A stretch of DNA of 64,000 bases from NCBI RefSeq assembly GCF_014196115.1, contig NZ_JACIDB010000001.1, positions 186,001-250,000 of the forward strand, in the 5' to 3' direction. This document shows positions 16,427 to 25,079 of this stretch, one piece after another; position 1 is the first letter of the stretch, and each line of letters starts with the position of its first letter. Under the pieces are notes generated by a model. The model ran no database searches and was not told the origin of the DNA. It saw nothing but the letters and a program-made list of their open reading frames with translations. The translations under genes were made by a program, and so were the position numbers. This stretch comes from Sphingomonas aquatilis (lineage in GTDB: Bacteria; Pseudomonadota; Alphaproteobacteria; Sphingomonadales; Sphingomonadaceae).

Positions 16427-17406
16427 ACCGATTCCGGTCCCTGCCACACGTCGAACGGCCGGGCGCGGATCCAGCGGGTGGCGATCCATTTGACGCCTGA
16501 ACGCGGCGCGGCGCCGGCGTGGCGTGCGCTATCGAGCGGTCGACCTTTGGCATCGACATTATCGAAGATGATGGCATCGCCGCCGTTCGGCACGATCTTC
16601 AGGTCGTGATGGGGGAAGAGCGTCTCGCCCCCGGCAAAACCTTCATTGAGATAGACGATGACCGTCGATACGCGTTGGTTGCGAACATGCGGCAGAACGT
16701 CGGAGTGCAGTTTGAATTGCTGGCCAGGCGAATAGCGTAGCACGGTAAGCGCTTCGCCTTGCATGACGGCGGTGCCGCTGATCCGCGCGATGCGCACATT
16801 GATCGCTCGAATGACAGGGTCCTCCCGCACAGGGCCGATCACGGCGGCGTCAGATGTGCGGATGGGGTGCGGAGTCGCCCGGCCGGTTCGCGGGTCCATC
16901 ACTTGCGACGGCGCCAGCAGATCGGCCGCACTGCGCGCGATATGGGCACATTCGTCTGGCGTCATAAATGCACGCACCCGCCGGACGCTGCCGTTCGGGA
17001 CAAGGGACTCGATTGCTGGCAGGCGGATCGGATCGCCACGCTCATCTAAACCCATCGCCGCCAGCAACATGTCCAGCTGCTTCGCATGGGCATCGCCGGC
17101 GGCTACCGTCCCTGACAAAAGACGCATTGCCTCCGACCAGTCCGCTGGCGCTCCGCTTCCATTGGCGGTCAAGGCGATGTCAATCAGCCGTGCTTCCCCG
17201 TGGCCCAGATCCCCGGAACGCCGGAAGGCAATGCGCGCCGCTGGAAGATCGCGGGCCAGGATATCTCCCATCAATCGCCAAAGGCCTTGCTGGAACAGGG
17301 CATCGGGATCTTCCTTGGCAACTGCACTTTCGATCAGCGCCACGGCAGCGTCCCGTCGCCCTTCCATCAACAGTCGCCGGGCGGTCGCGCTAATGTCCTC
17401 AGCCAT
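16423..17406 (-). CDS. 2OG-Fe(II) oxygenase (prolyl-4-hydroxylase-like) with N-terminal helical repeats
   Basis: This 327-residue protein has an N-terminal ~110-residue helical region resembling TPR/Sel1 repeats (DALFQQGLWRLMGDILARDL, AARIAFRRSGDLGHGEARLI) and a C-terminal prolyl-4-hydroxylase-type double-stranded beta-helix. The Fe(II) ligands are His234, Asp236 (HSDVLPH) and His296; Lys306 would bind 2-oxoglutarate. Family members hydroxylate peptidyl residues. The gene lies 72 bp downstream of a large TonB-dependent receptor on the same strand, a pairing seen often in sphingomonads, so a joint role in uptake or modification of a peptide-like or siderophore ligand is inferred. Start MAEDISAT chosen; the frame extends to 17454. 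Confidence 0.85.
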   Translation of the reverse strand: MAEDISATARRLLMEGRRDAAVALIESAVAKEDPDALFQQGLWRLMGDILARDLPAARIAFRRSGDLGHGEARLIDIALTANGSGAPADWSEAMRLLSGTVAAGDAHAKQLDMLLAAMGLDERGDPIRLPAIESLVPNGSVRRVRAFMTPDECAHIARSAADLLAPSQVMDPRTGRATPHPIRTSDAAVIGPVREDPVIRAINVRIARISGTAVMQGEALTVLRYSPGQQFKLHSDVLPHVRNQRVSTVIVYLNEGFAGGETLFPHHDLKIVPNGGDAIIFDNVDAKGRPLDSARHAGAAPRSGVKWIATRWIRARPFDVWQGPESV

Positions 17407-17478
17407 CATGGGACGATGAACGAAAAAGGGGCCGGTGGAAACCACCGACCCCAAAGGTCTTTTCGATGTCGATCGCGA

Positions 17479-20400
17479 TTAGAAGCGAGCGGTGACGCCC
17501 GCGTAGAAACGACGGCCGATATTGTCGAAGATAGCGCTGCCCGCACCGATGCCGGTCGCGCCGAGCGGCGGCAGGCGGTCGGTCAGGTTGTCGACGCCGA
17601 TGTAGAAGTTCGACTTCTCGCCGATGTCGATGCCCAGCTTCATGCCGATGTACAGGACGTCGGGATAATAAGGGATGTCGAAATCGTCGAGGTTCTGCGG
17701 CGCACGGCCCTGGAACGCGATGTGGTTTTCGATCGCGCCGACGGACTGCTTCGACAGATAGCGGAACTGCGTGTCGAGCGTGATCAGACCGAAGTCTGCA
17801 CCCAGGTTAACCGTGAACTGATCCTTCGGATAGCCGAGTTCACCCACGGTCGTGTCCGCGAAAGCGGGCTGCAGCGGATTGAGGAAGCTGCTGCTTTCGA
17901 GGATGTGGGTGTAGATTACCTCCGCACCGATCCGGGTCTCGCCGAACCGCCGCGAATAGCTGAGGTCCATGTCGATGCCGCGACGCTTCAGGCTGGCGAA
18001 GTTCAGCGACGACTGCAGCAGGCTGCCTTCGATGATGCGATAGGCCTGCTCACCGCGAGGACCCGTACCGCCGGCTGCGACGCGCTGGAACTGCGAACAG
18101 AACTGGTTGTTCGTGATCGAAGGCGAATCGTAGCAGTTGTTAACGATGCCTTGGGCGCTGACCGCCGTGATGACGTCGTTCACCTTGATGTTGTAATAAT
18201 CGACCGTGAAGACGAGGCCGGGCGCGAAGGTCGGGCTGATGACCGCACCATAGGTGTAGGAGTCGGACTTCTCCACCTTCAGGTTCGGGTTGCCGCCGCT
18301 GCGAATCTCCAGCGATTGGGCGTACTGGTAGTTATAGGTGGTCGGGATACCCGCGGCGGCGCAATTCGCTTGGCGGAACTGCGTGCCACGACCCAGGTTG
18401 TCGGCCGAGCAGGGGTCGGCGAAGCCGGGTGCGAAGTTCTGCCCCGCTGCCGAATACAGTTCCGAAAGGTTCGGTGCACGAACCGCGCGGCCATAGTTCG
18501 CACGGAAGCGCAGGCCCTCGAACGGCGCATAGGTGCCGTTCAGGTTGTACGTGTAGACCGTACCTGCCGAACCCTTGTAATCCGACACGCGGCCTGCACC
18601 ACTGAGCGTCAGCTCCTTGATGAGCGTGATGTCCTTCAGCAGCGGCAGGCGGAGTTCGCCGAACGCTTCCTTCACTTCGAAGGCCGGCGGCGTAAAGGCG
18701 GCCAGCGCGTTGTAGAAGGTGTAGCCCTTCTCGACGTAGGGATCGGCCCGGAAGAAGTTCGTCTCACGGCGATATTCCGCGCCGATCGAGAAGCCGATTC
18801 CGCCGCCGGGCAGGTTGAAGAACTTCGACGTATCGCCGGCGACGTTGGCAAGGATGTCGAGCTGCGTGATCTTGCCGCGCGACGTCGTGTTGCGGAGCAC
18901 GAAGTTGCGCGCCGCGTCCGAAACGCTGCCGACGCCAAACGGATTGAGCGGCTGACAGTTCTTGATGTCATTGGCAAGGTTGGCGGCGTCACCGCCCAGG
19001 TCAGTTCCGAACGCGAAACGGGTCGGATCGATCTGCGCGCCGCATACGATCTGGCCATTGGCGTTGCGGACCGCGTCGAGCGCCAAGCTGAGGCGCTGGA
19101 CGTCGACGTTGCCGAGGACGCGGGTGGCTTCCTTGAACTCGCCGTAGTTCGCCGACACTTCGTAGTTCAGCGTGTCAGTGATGTCGCCGCGGACACCCGC
19201 CACGAACCGGTATGTTTCACGACGCGCATCCTCACGACGCGAACCGAGGTCGGTCAGATTCTTGCGCAGGATGAAGCGATACGCACCGCTGTTGATCTGC
19301 GTACGCAGCGTCGCGGCCTGTGCCGCGGTGATGGCCGCGCCGGTGGTCGGGCTGATCCCGGCATCGACCGCCGCCAGCGCCTGTGCGGTCAGCGTGGCGC
19401 GCGAGTTGGCGTCGAGGAACGGGTTGTCGAGGCGCGGACGCTCATACAGCGCATCGATCGTCGAACCGGTGAAGAACGCGGGACCCGAACCGCCGAGGCC
19501 GACGCTGTCGAGGCGGACGTACTTCGCTTCGACGAACGGTTTGAACGCATCGGAGACGTCGAAGTGGCCGATCAGGTTCGCCGAATAGCGGTCCAGCTGC
19601 GGCAGGAGCTGTAGCAGCACGCCTTCGCGACGGGTGTTGCCGTTGCCGCCGATGAACGAACCTGACGGCGTTGCCGACGGAGCCGCTGCGCTGCCCGCGG
19701 CGATGCCGACGCGCGTGCCGGTCTGCTGCGCAAGCGAACCGCCCGGCTGGAACAGATAGTTGCAGGTGTAGGCGCGGCCCAGCGGATCGCGACCGCACCG
19801 CGCGGCTGCCGTCGCGCCCAGGCCGGCGCCAGCGAACGAGACGAGACCGCCGTCCGAGAAGGAGCCGACGCGAATGTCACGGAAGAATACCGCGTCCGGC
19901 ACGCCGTCATAGTTCAACTTGCCGTCCAGACCGGGGCCCGCGGCGTCGATGTTGGTCGTGATGAAACCGTCGGTCTGACGATATTCCTTGCGGTTCGACG
20001 CGAACAGATCCTGGGTGCGGGCGTATTCCAGGCTGACTGCTACGTTGCCGCGGCCATCTGCGAAGTTCTTGCCGCCGGTCATGCTGACGAAGTAGCTGCC
20101 GGCATCCTTGCGGTCGCTGACGCCGCCCTGTGCGCGGATCTGCAGGCCGTCGAACGTCTGCTTCAGGCGGAAGTTGATGACGCCCGCGAGCGCATCCGAA
20201 CCATAAACGGCAGAGTTGCCGCCGGTGACGACGTCGACGGCTTCGATCAGGTCGGTCGGGATCGTGTTGGTGTCGACCGAGACGGCGTTGTTCAGGATGT
20301 CAGAGCCGACGTGGCGGCGACCGTTGACCAGCACCAGCGTGCGCGACGTGCCCAGACCGCGAAGATCGAGCAGGTTGAGGCCCGACGTGCCGAGGAAGCG

Positions 20401-20757
20401 GGTCGAGTTCGACTGGCTGAACGTGCTGTTGAGCTGCGGCAGGTCGTTGAGCACGTCGCCGATCGACGTGCGCGCGGTCTGCGTCAGTTCTGCGGCCGAC
20501 ACCGTGGTGATCGGTACGACCGATTCGGCGTTGGGCGAACGGATGCGCGAACCGGTGATGACGATGTCTTCACCCGGACGGACCGAGTCATCCTTGTTGG
20601 TGTCGGCGATCGACGCGCCCGCCGGAGCTTCCTGCCGCTGGCAGTTTTCCGTCACTGTATCGGAGCACGGCGGAAGCGTCGTCGTCTGAGCCAGCGCAGA
20701 GGGGGCGAGCAACAGCCCGCCCGCGAGCGCGCTCGCGGAAAGCAGCCAAGTCTTCAT
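17479..20757 (-). CDS. TonB-dependent receptor of the large sphingomonad type
   Basis: This 1092-residue outer-membrane receptor has a signal peptide (KTWLLSASALAGGLLLAPSALAQ). A low-complexity periplasmic linker, then TonB box-like EDIVITGSRI and a plug with ARTSIGDVLNDLPQLNSTFS and RGLGTSRTLVLVNGRRHVGS follow. A long barrel ends in GRRFYAGVTARF with a terminal Phe. The sequence TIPTDLIEAVDVVTGGNSAVYGSDALAGVINFRL (quoted in parts here) is typical of plugs in receptors for bulky ligands. Length and lack of a carboxypeptidase-like domain place it among OMR receptors of sphingomonads. It has an AGGGGACC ribosome site. It is followed by the 2OG-oxygenase. The 195-bp region upstream is AT-richer than the surroundings. 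Ligand unknown. Confidence 0.9.
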   Translation of the reverse strand: MKTWLLSASALAGGLLLAPSALAQTTTLPPCSDTVTENCQRQEAPAGASIADTNKDDSVRPGEDIVITGSRIRSPNAESVVPITTVSAAELTQTARTSIGDVLNDLPQLNSTFSQSNSTRFLGTSGLNLLDLRGLGTSRTLVLVNGRRHVGSDILNNAVSVDTNTIPTDLIEAVDVVTGGNSAVYGSDALAGVINFRLKQTFDGLQIRAQGGVSDRKDAGSYFVSMTGGKNFADGRGNVAVSLEYARTQDLFASNRKEYRQTDGFITTNIDAAGPGLDGKLNYDGVPDAVFFRDIRVGSFSDGGLVSFAGAGLGATAAARCGRDPLGRAYTCNYLFQPGGSLAQQTGTRVGIAAGSAAAPSATPSGSFIGGNGNTRREGVLLQLLPQLDRYSANLIGHFDVSDAFKPFVEAKYVRLDSVGLGGSGPAFFTGSTIDALYERPRLDNPFLDANSRATLTAQALAAVDAGISPTTGAAITAAQAATLRTQINSGAYRFILRKNLTDLGSRREDARRETYRFVAGVRGDITDTLNYEVSANYGEFKEATRVLGNVDVQRLSLALDAVRNANGQIVCGAQIDPTRFAFGTDLGGDAANLANDIKNCQPLNPFGVGSVSDAARNFVLRNTTSRGKITQLDILANVAGDTSKFFNLPGGGIGFSIGAEYRRETNFFRADPYVEKGYTFYNALAAFTPPAFEVKEAFGELRLPLLKDITLIKELTLSGAGRVSDYKGSAGTVYTYNLNGTYAPFEGLRFRANYGRAVRAPNLSELYSAAGQNFAPGFADPCSADNLGRGTQFRQANCAAAGIPTTYNYQYAQSLEIRSGGNPNLKVEKSDSYTYGAVISPTFAPGLVFTVDYYNIKVNDVITAVSAQGIVNNCYDSPSITNNQFCSQFQRVAAGGTGPRGEQAYRIIEGSLLQSSLNFASLKRRGIDMDLSYSRRFGETRIGAEVIYTHILESSSFLNPLQPAFADTTVGELGYPKDQFTVNLGADFGLITLDTQFRYLSKQSVGAIENHIAFQGRAPQNLDDFDIPYYPDVLYIGMKLGIDIGEKSNFYIGVDNLTDRLPPLGATGIGAGSAIFDNIGRRFYAGVTARF

Positions 20758-20952
20758 TATGGTCCCCTATTTTCGGCACGTTTGCCTTAAACAGGGGGCC
20801 ATGTTGACGCAGTCCGATGAAACGAAACAAGTCGATTTCTAACAGGGTGATGAACGAAGCGTCACATTACTCGAAACTGTCGCCGAAAAGACACAAAAGT
20901 ACGTACGGATTGTTTCCATAACTCATTAATTGCGTCAATGACGTTTACCCAA

Positions 20953-22125
20953 TCACCGCTCCACGCACATCGCGATCCCCATGCCGCCGCCGATGCACAG
21001 CGTCGCCAGGCCCTTCTTCGCGTCGCGCTTCTGCATTTCGTACAGCAAGGTAGTCAGCACGCGGGCGCCGCTGGCGCCGATCGGGTGGCCGATGGCGATC
21101 GCGCCGCCGTTGACGTTGGTCTTGGCGTGGTCGAGGCCCAGTTCCTTGCACACCGACAGCGCCTGCGCCGCAAACGCCTCGTTCGCTTCGATCAGGTCGA
21201 GGTCGGCGACGGTCCAGCCGGCCTTTTCCAGCGCCTTCCTGGACGCCGGCACCGGGCCGATGCCCATGACCGACGGGTCGACGCCCGCGCTCGCCCAGCT
21301 CTTGATCGTCGCGAGCACCGGGGCACCGCGCTTCTCGGCTTCCTCGCGGCTCATCAGCACCAGCGCGGCGGCGCCGTCGTTCAGGCCGCTGGCGTTGGCG
21401 GCGGTGACGGTGCCGTCCTTCTTGAACGCCGGGCGCACGCCGCTGACGCTGTCGAGCGTCGCGCCGGCGCGGATATATTCATCGTCCGCGACGATCGTGT
21501 CGCCCTTGCGGCCCTTGATCGTGACCGGCGCGATCTCGTCCTTGAACCGGCCAGACCCACGCGCCGCCTCCGCCTTGTTCTGGCTGGCGACCGAGAAGCT
21601 GTCCTGTTCGCCGCGCGTCACCTGATATTGCTCGGCGAGGTTTTCCGCCGTGATGCCCATGTGATAGCCGTTGAACACGTCGGTCAGGCCGTCGTTCACC
21701 ATCGTATCGACCAGGCTGACGTTGCCCATCTTGGTGCCGCCGCGCATCGTCTGTGCGTGCGGGCTGAGCGACATGCTCTCCTGCCCGCCGGCGACGACGA
21801 TCGACGCATCGCCGGTCTGGATGGCCTGGCACGCGAGCGCCACCGCGCGCAGGCCCGATCCGCACACCTGGTTGACGCCCCAGGCGGGCACTTCCTTGGG
21901 GATGCCGGCGGCCATCGACGCCTGGCGTGCCGGGTTCTGCCCCTGCGCCGCGGTGAGCACCTGACCCAGGATCACCTCCGACACCTCTTCGCCCTTCACG
22001 CCCGCCTGTTCCAGCGCGGCCACGATCGCGACGCGGCCTAGTTCGTGTGCCGGGGTGGCGGCGAACGCGCCCAGGAAGCTGCCGACGGGGGTACGCTTGG
22101 CGGCGGTGATGACGATCTCGGTCAT
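20953..22125 (-). CDS. phaA: Acetyl-CoA C-acetyltransferase (thiolase)
   Basis: This 390-residue thiolase II condenses two acetyl-CoA to acetoacetyl-CoA, or runs in reverse. The nucleophile Cys is in [12 protein letters not shown], the His in [16 protein letters not shown], and the second Cys in [14 protein letters not shown]. It lies 21 bp downstream of a PhaC-like gene and next to phaR, which supports a role in the first step of polyhydroxybutyrate synthesis. However, no acetoacetyl-CoA reductase gene is in the window. Biosynthetic (phaA) versus degradative (atoB) use cannot be settled from sequence; the PHA context favours phaA. Confidence 0.9.
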   Translation of the reverse strand: MTEIVITAAKRTPVGSFLGAFAATPAHELGRVAIVAALEQAGVKGEEVSEVILGQVLTAAQGQNPARQASMAAGIPKEVPAWGVNQVCGSGLRAVALACQAIQTGDASIVVAGGQESMSLSPHAQTMRGGTKMGNVSLVDTMVNDGLTDVFNGYHMGITAENLAEQYQVTRGEQDSFSVASQNKAEAARGSGRFKDEIAPVTIKGRKGDTIVADDEYIRAGATLDSVSGVRPAFKKDGTVTAANASGLNDGAAALVLMSREEAEKRGAPVLATIKSWASAGVDPSVMGIGPVPASRKALEKAGWTVADLDLIEANEAFAAQALSVCKELGLDHAKTNVNGGAIAIGHPIGASGARVLTTLLYEMQKRDAKKGLATLCIGGGMGIAMCVER

Positions 22126-22146
22126 GATGATCTCCTTGTGCGCCGC

Positions 22147-23217
22147 CTATCTAGCGGCGGGCAGGGCCGCGATCCAGTCGGCAAGCGGCTGCCATAGCGA
22201 TGCGCGGGCGCGCCCGCCGACGATCATCCCGACATGGCCCAGCGCCAGTTCGCGATGATCGGCCAGGCCTGCCGCGGTGGCGGCGGGGACGATCCGGTCG
22301 GTGGTGGAGACGAACTCCACCGTCGGACAGGCGAGCGCCTCAGGGATCACGCTGTGCCCACGGATCGTCCATTGCCCTTGTCCCGGCGCATCGGCGGTGA
22401 TGAAGCGATCGAACAGGTCGCGCGCGCAGGCGAGCGGCAGCGGCTCGCCGGCATTCGCCCAATCCTCCAGCCGGACGAAGGCGTGCGCCGCCTCGCTGTC
22501 GGGCGCCATCCGCCCGAACGCCTCATATTTTGCGATCGTGCGCGCCGGGTCGAGCCGCCAGAATCCCGCCTGCAGCACCTCCATCGGCAGTACGCCCAGC
22601 GCCTCCGCGGTCGGCAGCGCCGCCTGCCACAGGTCGCGCATCCCGCCCCGCGCCGCGCCATAGCCATCGAACCGCCACGGCGCCGCGATCGTGGCGAGGC
22701 CCGCCGCGCTCGTACCCGCCGCCGCCGCGGTCGCCATCGTGCCGCCCAGGCAATAGCCGACCAGCACCGGCGGCGCATCGAGCTGCTCGATCAGCGGCAG
22801 CAGCAGCGATTCGACATGGCCGGTCATGTCCATGTCCCGGTCCGCCGGCGTCGGCGCGCCCCAGTCGACCAGCGCGACGCGAAAGCCCTGTGCCGCCAGC
22901 CAGCGCACCAGCGATACCGCGCCCAGATCGAGAATTGCGGGCGGATTGATCAGCGACGGCACGCACACCACCATCCGCCCCCGCCCGCCATAATAACGCA
23001 ACGCCGCCCGCCCCGCCGTGGCCAGCGCCGGCATCGGCGGCGGGGCAGGGGGGCGGGGCGCCTGCTGATAGGCGGTCAGCCCGGCGAGCGCGGCCGCCAT
23101 CCGGTCGGGATATGCTGCGGTTTCGCTGCGCAGCATGTCGAGGAACAAGGGCAACGGTCGCGGACCGTGTTGCGGTGCGGAAAATTGAGGCGTAGCATGC
23201 GGTTCGATCACGGGCAT
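22147..23217 (-). CDS. Compact PhaC-like alpha/beta hydrolase (PHA synthase or depolymerase-like)
   Basis: The 356-residue alpha/beta hydrolase has a PHA-synthase-style lipase box with Cys (GYCLGGTMA), an acid in STTDRIVPA and a His in ELALGHVGMIVGG. The LDLGAVSLVRWLAAQGFRVALVDWG segment is characteristic of PhaC. Its size equals class III synthases, but no PhaE partner is visible. It begins an operon with thiolase, spaced 21 bp, and lies divergently 26 bp from phaR, so it is likely under PhaR control. An intracellular PHA depolymerase or thioesterase-like role is an alternative. Confidence 0.8.
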   Translation of the reverse strand: MPVIEPHATPQFSAPQHGPRPLPLFLDMLRSETAAYPDRMAAALAGLTAYQQAPRPPAPPPMPALATAGRAALRYYGGRGRMVVCVPSLINPPAILDLGAVSLVRWLAAQGFRVALVDWGAPTPADRDMDMTGHVESLLLPLIEQLDAPPVLVGYCLGGTMATAAAAGTSAAGLATIAAPWRFDGYGAARGGMRDLWQAALPTAEALGVLPMEVLQAGFWRLDPARTIAKYEAFGRMAPDSEAAHAFVRLEDWANAGEPLPLACARDLFDRFITADAPGQGQWTIRGHSVIPEALACPTVEFVSTTDRIVPAATAAGLADHRELALGHVGMIVGGRARASLWQPLADWIAALPAAR

Positions 23218-23243
23218 AACACCGGAACGGGCAGGGGACGCGT

Positions 23244-23807
23244 ATGAAGAAGCAACAGCCGGGCGACGGCGTCGTCATCATCAAGAAATACGCCAACCGG
23301 CGGCTCTACAATACCGAGACCTCGTCCTACATCACGCTCGATCATCTCGCGACGATGACCCGCGAAGGCCGCGACTTCAAGGTCGTCGATGCCAAGACCG
23401 ATGACGATATCACGCACAACGTGCTGACCCAGATCATCATGGAAGAGGAAAGCCGCGGGCAGACGATGCTGCCCGTCAGCTTCCTGCGCCAGCTGATCGC
23501 CATGTACGGCGATTCGATGCAGTCGATGGTGCCCGGCTATCTGGAGGCGTCGATGGACAGCTTCCGCCGCAACCAGGAACAGTTCAAATCTGCGGTCGAG
23601 GGCGCGTTTGCCCATTCGCCCTTCGCCGAAATCGCCAAGCGCAACATGCAGATGTTCGAAGCCGCGACGCAGGCGTTCGGCGTCACGCCCGCGATGGCGC
23701 CCGCCGCCGCGGCTGCGCCCGCCGCGCCCGCCAGTAAGGATGACGAGATCGCCGCGCTGAAGGCGGAGCTGACGCGGTTGCAGGACAAGGTCGAAAAGCT
23801 CGGCTGA
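23244..23807 (+). CDS. phaR: Polyhydroxyalkanoate synthesis repressor PhaR
   Basis: This 187-residue protein has the PhaR N-terminal DNA-binding domain (IIKKYANRRLYNTETSSYI) followed by ITLDHLATMTREGRDFKVVDAKT and a helical DDITHNVLTQIIMEEES segment. The C-terminus has an Ala/Pro linker and ends in a coiled-coil (EIAALKAELTRLQDKVEKL). PhaR binds PHA granules and DNA, repressing phasin and synthesis genes until polymer forms. It is divergent by 26 bp from the PhaC-like gene, a plausible regulatory target. Confidence 0.94.
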   Translation: MKKQQPGDGVVIIKKYANRRLYNTETSSYITLDHLATMTREGRDFKVVDAKTDDDITHNVLTQIIMEEESRGQTMLPVSFLRQLIAMYGDSMQSMVPGYLEASMDSFRRNQEQFKSAVEGAFAHSPFAEIAKRNMQMFEAATQAFGVTPAMAPAAAAAPAAPASKDDEIAALKAELTRLQDKVEKLG

Positions 23808-23819
23808 CGGCGCGCGCCC

Positions 23820-24005
23820 GTGCCGGTGATGTTCTGGAGCGCGGGCGCCAGCCTGTGCGTCGCCCTCGTCGCGGCGTTCGCCGACCGCCGCCGGCGCCTG
23901 CGCCACGATCCCGATCGCGTCGGCTTCATCGACTGGCGCACGGTGCAGATGGCGGCGCTGCTCGCGACGATCCTGCTGGTCAGCGTCGGGCTGCATACGC
24001 GCTGA
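23820..24005 (+). CDS. Small membrane protein, 61 residues
   Basis: A GTG-started ORF 12 bp downstream of phaR encodes two hydrophobic segments (PVMFWSAGASLCVALVAAF and MAALLATILLVSVGL) separated by a basic region. I do not recognise a family. Spacing suggests translation with phaR. The opposite-strand frames show no better candidate. Confidence 0.6.
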   Translation: MPVMFWSAGASLCVALVAAFADRRRRLRHDPDRVGFIDWRTVQMAALLATILLVSVGLHTR

Positions 24006-24045
24006 GGGCCGGGGCAGCGACCAGCCAGTCTGTCGCGCCATCCCC

Positions 24046-24134
24046 CCGTTCGCCCTGAGCCTGTCGACGGGCAGGCGTCCACCGCCGCGCCGCGCGTGTG
24101 GCGACCCGTCCTTCGACAGGCTCAGGACGAATGG
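24046..24134. repeat. Family C inverted pair
   Basis: CGTTCGCCCTGAGCCTGTCG and CCTTCGACAGGCTCAGGACG are inverted mates with a ~50-bp spacer, the same design as the pair at 9041. Confidence 0.7.
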
Positions 24135-24246
24135 CCAAAGGGGTGAAGCGTACCTCCGCAAAATCCCGTTGCGTCCTGCCTTCAATGGCTTACGCTTGCG
24201 GCCATCGCGGGCCTATCTCCCCGCCGTCTTCCGGGGAACGACATCC

Positions 24247-24933
24247 GTGCGCCATCTGCTGATCCCGACCGCCGCGGCGGCCGTCCTGTTCGCTGTGCCT
24301 GCCCACGCCGACGAGCTGCAATCGCGACTGCTCGCGGGCATGCAGGCGGCGCGCGCCACCGCCTTCGCCTTCCAGCAGACGATCGTCGTCGAGACGACCG
24401 GGCAGGCGCGGCGCACGATCGTCGAACGCTACGACCCCCGCCGCCCCGCCGCCGAGCGCTGGACGCTGGTCAGCGTCGACGGCAAGGCACCCACCGCCAA
24501 GGACATCACCAAGGCGCGCGAGGGCAAGAAGAAACCCGGCTCCTACGGCGATCTCGCCGACTGGTTCGGCACGCCGGCGCGCCGGGTCGAGGCGCCGGCG
24601 GGCTATGCCGCCTATCACTTCGACCGCCTGCCCGCAGGCGAGCTCAAGATCGGCAACCACGACGCCTCCGCCGACACCGCGGCCGACGTGCTGGTCAACA
24701 CCAAAAGCGCGACCCCCTTCGTCGAACGCGTGCGCTTCACCTCGACCAAGGGGTTCCGCATGATGCTGGTCGCCTCGGTCAAGCGGATCGACAGCAACAG
24801 CCGCTATGTCGCCGCGCCGGGCATCGGCATCGTCCCCGAATCCTTCGCGATGGCAATGACCGGATCGATGATGGGCAAATCGGGCGAACTGAAAACCAAC
24901 GTGACGTTCAGCGGCCACCAGCCGGTGAAGTGA
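24247..24933 (+). CDS. Secreted protein of unknown function
   Basis: From GTG 24247 the 228-residue product has a good signal peptide (LLIPTAAAAVLFAVPAHADE). The remainder is a single compact domain rich in beta-strands with a KKPGSYGDLADWFG segment and an ADVLVNTKSATPFVERVRF segment. It is faintly reminiscent of lipoprotein carrier (LolA) folds, but not convincingly so. An ATG-like start 78 nt upstream would add a stretch with no signal-like character. GGGGAA lies ~12 nt upstream. No partners are evident. Confidence 0.7.
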   Translation: MRHLLIPTAAAAVLFAVPAHADELQSRLLAGMQAARATAFAFQQTIVVETTGQARRTIVERYDPRRPAAERWTLVSVDGKAPTAKDITKAREGKKKPGSYGDLADWFGTPARRVEAPAGYAAYHFDRLPAGELKIGNHDASADTAADVLVNTKSATPFVERVRFTSTKGFRMMLVASVKRIDSNSRYVAAPGIGIVPESFAMAMTGSMMGKSGELKTNVTFSGHQPVK

Positions 24934-25024
24934 GCGCGGACGGCGCGCTTGCAATCCACTCTCGCCGTCGCGCTTTGCCGGCCATGTCTATCGAGGTGGT
25001 TATCGGCGTTTCACGCGGGTCGAT

Positions 25025-25050
25025 AGTCCTCCCCCTGGCGGGGGAGGACT
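25025..25050. repeat. Family D palindrome (AGTCCTCCCCC type)
   Basis: AGTCCTCCCCCTGGCGGGGGAGGACT is a near-perfect palindrome between convergent genes. Versions occur near 32940, 33151 and 45254. Confidence 0.75.
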
Positions 25051-25079
25051 TCCCACACCGCATCGAACGGCGGTCGGTT

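Noticed and set aside
17200..19614. 804-codon plus-strand ORF opposite the large TonB-dependent receptor
   Set aside because: Arg/Asp/Val-rich and repetitive like other antisense frames in this high-GC DNA. The minus-strand product has clear signal, plug and barrel motifs.
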